DNA from: an uncultured Saprospiraceae bacterium | GTDB taxonomy: Bacteria; Bacteroidota; Bacteroidia; Chitinophagales; Saprospiraceae | Direction of reading: 5' to 3' | Assembly (NCBI GenBank): GCA_937929945.1 | Contig: CALFUK010000010.1 | Span: 21,442-85,441 of the forward strand | DNA length: 64,000 nucleotides | Shown: in pieces, positions 17,140 through 25,549 of the stretch | How positions within the stretch are numbered: position 1 is the stretch's first letter | Layout of the letters: the number at the start of each line of letters is the position of its first letter | Notes under the pieces: model-generated | What the model was told of the DNA's origin: nothing | Database searches by the model: none | What the model saw: the letters and a program-made list of their open reading frames with translations, nothing else | Made by a program: the position numbers and the translations under genes

Positions 17140-18839
17140 TCAAATCATTGACCCTATTATTCTTACTACTGGCTATCACTTTGCACAGTCAGGATCTCGT
17201 GATCAGATCAGTCCATGTCATCGATGTAGAAGCTGGGGCAGTCATCCCCAATCAAGATGTCATAATCACTGGTGGCATCATAAAGCAGATCCAAGATGCC
17301 AGTAACAAGTCAGAAGCTGGTGATATCAATGGGTCGGACAAATACCTCATCCCGGGGCTTATAGATGCTCACATCCACCTCTTTCAGTCTGGCGGGCTGT
17401 ACACCAGACCCGATGCGATCGATCTCAGACACATCCGATCCTATGACGATGAGATAGCTTGGTGCAGGCAGAATGCTGAGGCCATACTGAAGCGATACCT
17501 CAGCTGTGGCATCACTACGACCATAGATGTAGGAGGGCCGATGCATAACTATATGATCAGAGACAGCCTGAATCAGGACCCAAGCTCTGCGACGGTCTAC
17601 CTCACGGGCCCGCTGATCTCTACTTACCAGCCAGAGGAATTTAAGATCACAGATCCGCCTATCATCAAGGTGGATACCCCAGAAGATGCACGCACCCTAG
17701 TGCAGAGACAACTGCCCTACCGGCCAGACTTTATCAAGATCTGGTACATCGCGCTGAAGCCGCAAGATGCGCTGGATAACTACCCTATCATCGAAGCCGC
17801 CATCCAGGAAGCACAGCTGTATAATCTGCCCGTCGCAGTGCATGCCACAGAGCTGACGACAGCTAAGCTGGCTCTGAGAGCAGGCGCGGATTACCTCGTT
17901 CATAGTGTCGATGATGTTCTAATAGATCAAGAATTTTTAGACTTAGTGAAGACATCTGATGCGGTGATCGCTCCGACGCTGATCGTCAGCGGCCAGTATG
18001 ACAAGACCTTTCTCTCGGAGTACGACTATACAGATGAAGACTACAGACATGCGCCTCCCGTACCACTCGGCACCATGAGTGATCTGCGTCATCTGGAACA
18101 GCCAGAGCTGGTATCCAGCTATAAGACCTACAGATCGCAGATAGAAGCGATGAATGCCAAGAGAGACAGGGTGAAGAATGAAAACTATGGCAGACTGGTC
18201 ACTGAAAAATTCCCACTGGCATTGGGTACCGATGCTGGAAATATTGGGACGATGCATGCTTCTTCATACTACGCTGAGATCAGGGCAATGCAGCATCAGG
18301 GCACTGCTGATCACACCATACTTAAGAGTGCGACGATAGATGCGGCCAGGTCCATCAAAAAAGATAATGAAATAGGTAGCATAGCATCTGGGAAAGTAGC
18401 TGATCTAGTGCTGCTGCGTGACAATCCTCTCGAAGACATCATGGCTATCCAGCACATCGAATCCGTGATACATCGAGGAGTCGCCTACAATCCTGCTGAT
18501 ATCTTGGCACCAACGCCCGAGTCGCTGGTGCAGCAGCAGCTCAATGCATATAATGGACATCAGCTGCAAGCTTTTTTAGAGCCTTATGCGGAGGATGTGA
18601 GGCTGTATCAATTTCCAGATCAGCTCATAGGTGAGGGGAAAGACGAGATGAAAAAGCAATACCAATTCATCGAGGAAAACCCAGATTTGCATTGTGAACT
18701 GCGCAGCCGGACCATCGTAGGCAATACGGTCATCGACCATGAGCGGGTTATTTTTGATAAAACAAAAGAACCTATTGATGTTGTAGCTGTTTATAAAATT
18801 TTAGATAATAAAATTGCAGAAGTATATTTTATCAGATAA
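17136..18839 (+). CDS. Secreted amidohydrolase with C-terminal NTF2/SnoaL-like domain
   Basis: The start is the ATG at 17136 within the ATGA overlap with the esterase; an upstream GTG-type start would overlap it more. The 567-residue protein has a signal peptide (LTLLFLLLAITLHSQ), then a metal-dependent amidohydrolase of the imidazolonepropionase/prolidase-like class: LIPGLIDAHIHLF gives the metal-binding His-x-His, LPVAVHATE another His, and ALGTDAGNIGT the conserved Asp. After the usual closing SIASGKVADLVLL, about 110 extra residues (from LVQQQLNAYNGHQL) look like a SnoaL/NTF2 fold, ending with the characteristic DNKIAEVYFIR strand. Such a fusion is not the usual form of the family. Substrate unknown. 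Confidence 0.88.
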   Translation: MIKSLTLLFLLLAITLHSQDLVIRSVHVIDVEAGAVIPNQDVIITGGIIKQIQDASNKSEAGDINGSDKYLIPGLIDAHIHLFQSGGLYTRPDAIDLRHIRSYDDEIAWCRQNAEAILKRYLSCGITTTIDVGGPMHNYMIRDSLNQDPSSATVYLTGPLISTYQPEEFKITDPPIIKVDTPEDARTLVQRQLPYRPDFIKIWYIALKPQDALDNYPIIEAAIQEAQLYNLPVAVHATELTTAKLALRAGADYLVHSVDDVLIDQEFLDLVKTSDAVIAPTLIVSGQYDKTFLSEYDYTDEDYRHAPPVPLGTMSDLRHLEQPELVSSYKTYRSQIEAMNAKRDRVKNENYGRLVTEKFPLALGTDAGNIGTMHASSYYAEIRAMQHQGTADHTILKSATIDAARSIKKDNEIGSIASGKVADLVLLRDNPLEDIMAIQHIESVIHRGVAYNPADILAPTPESLVQQQLNAYNGHQLQAFLEPYAEDVRLYQFPDQLIGEGKDEMKKQYQFIEENPDLHCELRSRTIVGNTVIDHERVIFDKTKEPIDVVAVYKILDNKIAEVYFIR

Positions 18840-18923
18840 GCATAGCGTATGACGCTCGATAGGATTAGGTATATTCCTTAGGCTATTCCATCAGTAAAAA
18901 CTATATTGAAGCACCAAATTTGT

Positions 18924-20438
18924 ATGAATAGGATGGGTAATATGTTATGTGAGGATTTTCTTAAAAGTTTCGAGAGTGATCTTGATACACTGCTTAAAGA
19001 CAGAAAGCACGAAGAAATAGCAAGTGATAGAGCCAAAGCTCAGAATTTATTGACTGAGATAGCGCAATTAAAGCCATTGAAAGTACTCATCCCAGAAGAC
19101 TGTAATGGGCTCGGTGGTGAGATAGCTGATTGCATTAGACTTCTCTCCGTAGCGTCTTATCGATCACTCGCTTTGTCACTTACCTTTGGGATCAATTGGG
19201 CGCTGTGCATACAGCCGGTGCAAAAATTTGGACAGTCTCCAGTCAGAGAGAATACCCTCAAGGACATGGCTGACAATGGTGAGCTGGGCGGCCTGATGAT
19301 TACGGAGCCAGGCTACGGCACTGATGCCCTGAATATGAAGACCTCTGCCCAGAGGCGAGGGGATGTCTTTAGTATTAAAGGGACGAAGCACTGGGGTGGT
19401 CTTACAGGAAGGGCTAAGTACTGGGTGCTCACTTGTCGAGAGATGGATGAGAAGAATAATCTGACAAAAGATGTGTCGATGTTTCTGTGTGATGTCTCAC
19501 AGCCTGGCCAAAATATAAAAGTAGAAGAGTTATATCAAAATGCTGGTTTGCATATGATTCCATATGGTATCAATCAGTTGGACTTGAAAATTCCAGTCTC
19601 ACATCGGATGCTCCCCGAGAGTACGGGGATCAGGATGATGCTGGACCTCTTGCATCGTTCTCGCATGCAGTTTCCGGGGATGGCCCTGGGCTTTGTCCAC
19701 AGGATTTTAGATGATGCCATAGACTACTGCGAAGGCAGAATCATCGGAAAGTCTAGTCTGATCTCAATGGATCAAGTACAGCAGCGGCTCAATGAAATCC
19801 AGTCATCATATACCATCATTTCGGCATTGTGTCACTTCTGCTCGCGCACTTCATATGTCGACAGTGATCTTTCGACCATGTCATTCGAGGCTAATGCCAC
19901 TAAGGCGGTCAGCACAGATCTGATGCAGGCTTCTGCGCAGGCAGGCGTCCAGTTATTTGGTGGTAAGGGCTATAAGCTTGATGAATTCATCGGAAGAGCC
20001 ATCATGGATAGCCGACCATTCCAGATATTTGAAGGGTCTAATGATGTCTTGTTCACCCAGAACGGTACATTCATCTATAAGGACATGAGGCGAAAGAAAG
20101 CGGAAAGTTTCAAAGACTATCTACCTGAGAATAAATATTTCAAGCATGTCGTGAGTCAGGCCTGTGTTCCAGCGGATATATTATTTACCGATCGCCCTTC
20201 ACAAGTAGAGCTTTATCATTTTGGCAAGATCGTTAGCTATGTATTCATCATAGGCGCGCTCCAAGAGCTGGGTCAGAGTGGATTTAGGTCAGATCTTATA
20301 GCGAGTGCCACAGCATATCTGAATAAGCTCATCCAGTATGAGACGATCTCACTGAAGAATATAGATTCAAAAGGATTCGTAGTGGATTATCAGACTAACG
20401 CTACATGGCATCAGATAGCCTCTACTTTAGCGGTGTAG
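18924..20438 (+). CDS. Acyl-CoA dehydrogenase family protein
   Basis: An FAD-dependent dehydrogenase of about 504 residues. The mid-domain flavin/substrate motif is MITEPGYGTDALNMKT. The C-terminal helical domain has MQASAQAGVQLFGGKGY and QIFEGSNDVLF, where the Glu is in the position of the usual catalytic base. The expected products are enoyl-CoA and reduced electron-transfer flavoprotein. I choose the ATG at 18924 over the TTG at 18906; ATGs at 18933 and 18942 are also possible. The last about 100 residues after IYKDM extend beyond the standard fold. It stands alone, with no thioesterase or beta-oxidation neighbours, and its end overlaps the convergent gene by 17 bases. Confidence 0.88.
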   Translation: MNRMGNMLCEDFLKSFESDLDTLLKDRKHEEIASDRAKAQNLLTEIAQLKPLKVLIPEDCNGLGGEIADCIRLLSVASYRSLALSLTFGINWALCIQPVQKFGQSPVRENTLKDMADNGELGGLMITEPGYGTDALNMKTSAQRRGDVFSIKGTKHWGGLTGRAKYWVLTCREMDEKNNLTKDVSMFLCDVSQPGQNIKVEELYQNAGLHMIPYGINQLDLKIPVSHRMLPESTGIRMMLDLLHRSRMQFPGMALGFVHRILDDAIDYCEGRIIGKSSLISMDQVQQRLNEIQSSYTIISALCHFCSRTSYVDSDLSTMSFEANATKAVSTDLMQASAQAGVQLFGGKGYKLDEFIGRAIMDSRPFQIFEGSNDVLFTQNGTFIYKDMRRKKAESFKDYLPENKYFKHVVSQACVPADILFTDRPSQVELYHFGKIVSYVFIIGALQELGQSGFRSDLIASATAYLNKLIQYETISLKNIDSKGFVVDYQTNATWHQIASTLAV

Positions 20439-22242
20439 CGCTGTCATTTACATCACCTACTTTGTAGGCTCTGACCAGCACTGTGTCCTCTGGGATAGAG
20501 GATAGCATCACGGTCTCTGGCATGAAGCCCCACGATCCTCTCCCTTCTGGAAATTCATCAGCGAATCCCAAGATAACTCGCAGCAGTAAGACCAGATCAA
20601 GAGCTGTCGTAGCTCCATCACCGCTGGTATCAGCTGCAGCGATTTTAAGCTCAGTGCCAAGTGTATCATTGCCTAAAATATGATTCGATATCAGAACTAA
20701 GTCAATCGCCGAAAGGCCGTTCTCAAAGTTTTGGTCCTTGCTAAAGCTAATCTCTAAGCTGTCAAAAGGAACCTCGACCGAGACAGTCCACATACCCATC
20801 GAGTCGGTCTTAGTGTACACACTATCACCTATGATCACACTGACATCCAGGACACCCTGATCATTAGGATCTATCACTTGACCTGAGATGGCTTCTGTTG
20901 TTATATTTTGAGTGACAGCATCTGAGCCATCACAGTCTTCATCCACACCATTATCAGGTATGTCAGTGGCTGATGGATTAATCATCGGATTGTTATCATC
21001 ACAGTCGCTGATGGCATTGAATCCGTCATTGTCTAAATCAGGCACAGTGACACTCAGGTCTATGATATCAGTGGAGCTACAGCCCTCTTGATCAGTGACC
21101 ATAAGGGTATATCTGATGCTGCTCTCTGGGGTAGCGACAGGCTGCGCCGCTGTAGAGTCACTGAGCCATCTCGCTGGGGTCCAGGTATAGGTATATCCAT
21201 CGACAGCTGGAAATTCGCCTAGTCTGGTCGGTGGATCACCGACGACATATGATCTGCTGGTCCCCGCGTCAATGACGGGATTTTTTCTGATGGAGAAGTG
21301 TGTCTCACTACTGATGTCACCATCATTATCAGAAGTGATATACATGTGTGTCGCGCTGAGTACGATGCCCTCTGGCTTATACACACCTATGGTAGAAGAT
21401 CGCAGATCACCGAGTGGGATGATATCGATAAAGTCTGGTCTGCCCAGATCGATGTGATATAATTCTTGTCGAGTCTGAGACAGTAGGAGTAACTCACTTC
21501 GATAGGCAGTATCTAATATGCTGAGGTGAAATACATCAGAAAAATCGGCTCTGTTTCTAATGAAATCCTGCTGATTGACAGCTGTCTGTACTTCCTCTAA
21601 GACGATCAATGATCCATCACTGAAGTCATTCAGCCGGTTAAAATTAATCAGTGATTTATACAGTGCTGGTCTGGCGGTCTCTTCATTTTCTTCCACGACG
21701 TATAAGAAGCCGTCTGCATCTATAGTCACACCTTCGAGTCCATCATTACCGACATAGCTCAGGCTGCTGCCATCACGCCTGCTGAATGATAGCCCATCTG
21801 GAGTCTCGACTCTGCACTCTCTTACACTTGAGTTAGAGCCTGAGTCGGTACTCATGACAAAGAATTTATTAGGGTTATTAGTCGAAGAGCCTTCGAGTAA
21901 CACGCCGTAGTAGAATCTAAAATCTTGCTCAAAGAGATAGGTGATGCCTTCGTAGTCATCGCCAAATTCATTGAGGCATGTGGCGATTGCATTATTTGTA
22001 TTCTGAGCCAAGCCGAGTCCGTAGGTCTCTACTGTCTCTATGAGTATGGTGCCGTCCTCTGCCAGACTGACAATCTCATTCGGTGTGATGCCGGTATTCA
22101 GGGTGACCGAAGATACTTCAAAGGGAAACTGAACGATTTTGGCTTCGTCCACTCGACACGAATATTCAATATCTGCTTGTGCGAAACAGATGGTGCTGAA
22201 TAGTGTGCTGCATAGTAGGATATAATAATAGGTATACTTCAT
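20422..22242 (-). CDS. Secreted propeller protein with MopE-type calcium motif and dockerin-like repeats
   Basis: A 606-residue exported protein (signal peptide 1-22, ending CFAQ). Residues about 25-320 look like a phytase-like/SdiA-regulated beta-propeller (GLEGVTIDADGFLYVVEEN). About 340-400 is a PKD or Ig-like segment (YTWTPARWLSDSTAAQP). About 405-445 is a MopE-type metal-binding motif (DLDNDGFNAISDCDDNNP). A carboxypeptidase-regulatory-like strand follows. The last 100 residues hold two dockerin type I-like calcium loops (SAIDLVLISNHILG and TALDLVLLLRVILG). No T9SS tail is obvious. It is convergent with the acyl-CoA dehydrogenase, overlapping it by 17 bases. Confidence 0.8.
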   Translation of the reverse strand: MKYTYYYILLCSTLFSTICFAQADIEYSCRVDEAKIVQFPFEVSSVTLNTGITPNEIVSLAEDGTILIETVETYGLGLAQNTNNAIATCLNEFGDDYEGITYLFEQDFRFYYGVLLEGSSTNNPNKFFVMSTDSGSNSSVRECRVETPDGLSFSRRDGSSLSYVGNDGLEGVTIDADGFLYVVEENEETARPALYKSLINFNRLNDFSDGSLIVLEEVQTAVNQQDFIRNRADFSDVFHLSILDTAYRSELLLLSQTRQELYHIDLGRPDFIDIIPLGDLRSSTIGVYKPEGIVLSATHMYITSDNDGDISSETHFSIRKNPVIDAGTSRSYVVGDPPTRLGEFPAVDGYTYTWTPARWLSDSTAAQPVATPESSIRYTLMVTDQEGCSSTDIIDLSVTVPDLDNDGFNAISDCDDNNPMINPSATDIPDNGVDEDCDGSDAVTQNITTEAISGQVIDPNDQGVLDVSVIIGDSVYTKTDSMGMWTVSVEVPFDSLEISFSKDQNFENGLSAIDLVLISNHILGNDTLGTELKIAAADTSGDGATTALDLVLLLRVILGFADEFPEGRGSWGFMPETVMLSSIPEDTVLVRAYKVGDVNDSATPLK

Positions 22243-22506
22243 TGATATAGATCACAGGTACAGCAAGTTGCCTAATTTATCTACTAGAATCAATTATAGA
22301 TATGACATCTACTGCATATTTAACATCTGACAATAGTGCTTGCGCTTATATATGACAATCATCGTTCCGAAATGTAGAAAACGGACATGGACATCTAAGA
22401 AAATCCAGGTATAGCCTGAATTCTTATTTTGCAGATTAACATTTTATAGTCTGCATCGTTATCAAAGAGGATAATTGTAGTTATCATCTTTAGTTAGTAG
22501 TTTGGT

Positions 22507-23841
22507 ATGCATATGTCAATACGCACCATAATTATATTCGCCTATATGCTGCAGCTCGGCTCTGTCCTGTGTGCCCAGGAAAGTATTGCCATTCTGAATC
22601 CTTCCTTTGAGCTCTACTATGCCCAGACACAGAATAATCTGGAGAAATGGGAGTCCTGTGCCATCCGAGGATATACACCGCCAGATGTACATTCCACGAC
22701 TAAGCGGTATTGGAATAACATCACAGAACCCTTCGCTGGAGACTCATATGTTGGTATGGTGGTCAGGCCTGATACCACATTCGAACAGTTAGCGCAGAAG
22801 CTGTCTCAGCCATTGCAGCGGGATGCATACTATACCTTTGAGATTCAGCTGGCTCTGCCACAGCATTATATGAGTCCGCTGAAACCTAAGCCTGGTGTAC
22901 AGCAAGATAAAGAGCTAGCCCCTACGCTGATGGATTTTGCTAATCCGGTGAATCTTCAGATTTGGGGATTTTACGACCTGTGCGATCCAGGCCATAAGCT
23001 GGCAGAGACAGAAGCTGTGCATCATCGAGACTGGAAAAAATATGTGATCCAGTTTCAGAGCAAGGATGATTATGCATACATCGCTTTTATTCCATATTTC
23101 ACATCTGATGAGACCTACGCTGGCTCCATCTTACTGGATGAGTGTTCTCCGATCTTCAAGACGGATTCGACATTTCAGTATAACTATGTGAAGCAGGATG
23201 TTGATTCTCTTTTTATGAAGTATGCCTCTACCTTCAATCCTGATAAAGAAGAATATTCTGTCAATCGGGATTTTGTCAAATACTTCACGACGGAAAACCC
23301 CACTAACTATTGGCTGTACGATTTTTCTAACCCTTCCTTTTATTCTAAGCGATTCGTGGAGAGGTCCAGCTATGCTCCCAAAGTGACTGAATACAGATAC
23401 AGCTATGACAATGTACTAACGGATCAAGTCATCTTCTATAAGGATGCGGTGCATACCTCGTACTATGATAATGCAGCAGTAGCGAGTGTGAAGCGGTATG
23501 TGAATGGAGACTTCTATGGTAAGCAAAAGATATATTATCCTTCGGGAAATGAAATGATAGAATTCGAAGCGACGGTGGATAAAACCTACATCGGCAAAGG
23601 ACAAAATCACAGAAATATATTCCAATTCAGACAGCGCATCAAAAACCTGAATATAGCTTCGAAAGATGGCCTGAAAATGTCAAAGTTCAAAATACCGAAG
23701 GACACTGATCTCGGTGACATCACGATCACGGCTGATCAACAATTAATCTTCTACCGGACGAATGGCAGAATCATTGACAAAATGACCATCGACGAAACCC
23801 ACATCAACAGCAACGAGCTGCTTTCCATCATCAAGAGATAA
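22507..23841 (+). CDS. Secreted protein with N-terminal carbohydrate-binding-like domain and YwqK/MORN-like repeats
   Basis: A 444-residue protein with a signal peptide (ending SVLCAQ). Residues about 27-225 resemble the N-terminal jelly-roll module that precedes OmpA domains in many Bacteroidota proteins: an opening NPSFE motif, then WESCAIRGYTPPDVHS, AGDSYVGMVVRP and a closing SILLDECS. The middle has no recognised domain. Residues about 335-390 contain YwqK/MORN-like strands (VKRYVNGDFYGKQKIYYPSG). No OmpA domain follows, so this is an unusual partner for the N-terminal module. Function unknown; probably cell-surface. The 264-base upstream gap holds no gene. Confidence 0.7.
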   Translation: MHMSIRTIIIFAYMLQLGSVLCAQESIAILNPSFELYYAQTQNNLEKWESCAIRGYTPPDVHSTTKRYWNNITEPFAGDSYVGMVVRPDTTFEQLAQKLSQPLQRDAYYTFEIQLALPQHYMSPLKPKPGVQQDKELAPTLMDFANPVNLQIWGFYDLCDPGHKLAETEAVHHRDWKKYVIQFQSKDDYAYIAFIPYFTSDETYAGSILLDECSPIFKTDSTFQYNYVKQDVDSLFMKYASTFNPDKEEYSVNRDFVKYFTTENPTNYWLYDFSNPSFYSKRFVERSSYAPKVTEYRYSYDNVLTDQVIFYKDAVHTSYYDNAAVASVKRYVNGDFYGKQKIYYPSGNEMIEFEATVDKTYIGKGQNHRNIFQFRQRIKNLNIASKDGLKMSKFKIPKDTDLGDITITADQQLIFYRTNGRIIDKMTIDETHINSNELLSIIKR

Positions 23842-23888
23842 GTACAGCATAACTTCGCTTTTGTATAACATTTATATTATTTTGATTC

Positions 23889-23905
23889 AGCTACATAGTG
23901 TAGCT
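23889..23905. repeat. Perfect 7-bp palindrome upstream of the first sulfatase
   Basis: AGCTACA and TGTAGCT flank TAG, 62 bases before the sulfatase start. No T-tract follows in either direction, so an operator is as likely as a terminator for the preceding gene. Confidence 0.4.
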
Positions 23906-23966
23906 ACCGGATGGATAATCGACGGTCTATCATGATCATCGCTCCAGCTTTCAATTTTTTAATTTT

Positions 23967-25451
23967 ATGAATCATACTCTTTGCCCTTTAATCTTCTTGG
24001 TATCAGTCATCATGTGCCTTATGTCATGCCAGCAGCATCATGAGGATGTAATGGAGCATCAGCCTAATATTGTTTTTATTTTAGCTGATGACCTGCGTGC
24101 AGATGCCATAGGCGCGTATGACAATCCGATCATCAAGACACCCCATATCGATGAGATCATCCATGGCGGATATAGCTTCATGAATGCCTATTGTATGGGC
24201 TCTCATCACGGAGCCGTCTGTGCGCCCAGCCGCTCTATGATGCTCACAGGTAAGACGCTGCATCATGTCTATGCAGATCTGGATACCGTCGATATATTGC
24301 CACAGTTTTTGCAGCAGAAGGGATACACCACATTTGCTACAGGCAAATACCACACTGACTTTTATGAGCGCACTTCCAGAGATTTTAAAGGATGGGACGT
24401 GGGTAGTCATGTGATGTTTGGCGGGATGAGCGACCACAATAAAGTGCCCATACAGGATCAGATTACCTACGACTCTTTCACTACCAAACGTATAGAAGGG
24501 TTTTCCTCTGAAATATTTACTGATGCTGCTGTAGAGTTTATCACTCAATATGAATCGGCTGAAGATGGTCCATTCTATGCCTATGTGGCCTATACCGCTC
24601 CGCATGATCCTCGCACCCCACCGGATGATTTTATGGAGATGTACCAAGGGCAGGACATGCAGCTACCGGCTAACTTTAAGCCGATACATCCCTTTCACAC
24701 AGGCTGGATGACTGGCCGAGATGAGATACTGACTGGCTGGCCCAGAGAAGAATCCGTCATCAAGGACCAGCTCGCAGAGTACTATGGATTGATCAGCCAT
24801 ATGGATCAACAGATTGGTCGCATCACGGCAGCGCTGAAGGAGTCTGGGCAATACGAAAATACAATCATCATCTTTGCAGCGGATCACGGGCTGGCTATGG
24901 GCAGTCATGGCTTGCTGGGTAAGCAGAGTCTCTATGAGCACAGTATGAAAGCCCCGCTGGCAATCATGGGGCCAGGCATTCCCGCTGATGCCTCCAGTGA
25001 TGCCTTCGTCTACCTCTTAGATATTTTTGGTACGATCATGGATTTTGCAGGAGTCGACCGTAGTCTTCACAGGGAGAGCCTGGTGCTGAGTGATGCTTGG
25101 AAGACATCTGAGTTTGAGGGCCGTGAATATTTATTTACGACTTATGAGGATATCCAGCGAGCTGTCAGATTCGGAGACTGGAAGCTGATTCGCTATACTA
25201 AAATACATCACAATCAGCTCTTCAATCTTGCCGAAGATCCTCACGAATTAAATAACCTGGCTGAGGATAAGCAGTATGAAGAAAAACTGAATGAGCTATG
25301 GCAAGTGATGCAAGCTGCGCAAGAAAAGTATGATGATCCACATCCTTTGACCTCAGCGAAAAAGGAGTCGATGGTATTTGACCCGACAGGCTTCGTCCGT
25401 AAGGTGGATCGACATCAGCCTGACTGGGTGGTCAAAAAGTACTTTGATTAG
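23967..25451 (+). CDS. Sulfatase, predicted lipoprotein
   Basis: A 494-residue type I sulfatase. The lipobox CLMSC puts the lipidated Cys at 21, so it is anchored in an outer or inner membrane. Metal-binding D41-D42 lie in FILADDLRAD, and the formylglycine motif is C85-A-P-S-R89 (VCAPSRSMMLTGK), with further metal-site FAADHGLAMGSHG. It should remove sulfate from a sulfated sugar or related substrate once C85 has been converted to formylglycine by a maturase, which is not in this window. It is followed 98 bases later by a second sulfatase in the same direction. No SusC/SusD pair lies next to it. Confidence 0.93.
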   Translation: MNHTLCPLIFLVSVIMCLMSCQQHHEDVMEHQPNIVFILADDLRADAIGAYDNPIIKTPHIDEIIHGGYSFMNAYCMGSHHGAVCAPSRSMMLTGKTLHHVYADLDTVDILPQFLQQKGYTTFATGKYHTDFYERTSRDFKGWDVGSHVMFGGMSDHNKVPIQDQITYDSFTTKRIEGFSSEIFTDAAVEFITQYESAEDGPFYAYVAYTAPHDPRTPPDDFMEMYQGQDMQLPANFKPIHPFHTGWMTGRDEILTGWPREESVIKDQLAEYYGLISHMDQQIGRITAALKESGQYENTIIIFAADHGLAMGSHGLLGKQSLYEHSMKAPLAIMGPGIPADASSDAFVYLLDIFGTIMDFAGVDRSLHRESLVLSDAWKTSEFEGREYLFTTYEDIQRAVRFGDWKLIRYTKIHHNQLFNLAEDPHELNNLAEDKQYEEKLNELWQVMQAAQEKYDDPHPLTSAKKESMVFDPTGFVRKVDRHQPDWVVKKYFD

Positions 25452-25549
25452 AGTTTAGAAAGTCATGGTGCCACAGACTGGATCATCAAGCAGCCTAAGC
25501 ATAGTCTTGATTTCTGTCTTCATTTAATGGTGCCTTAAAACGTAAACAC

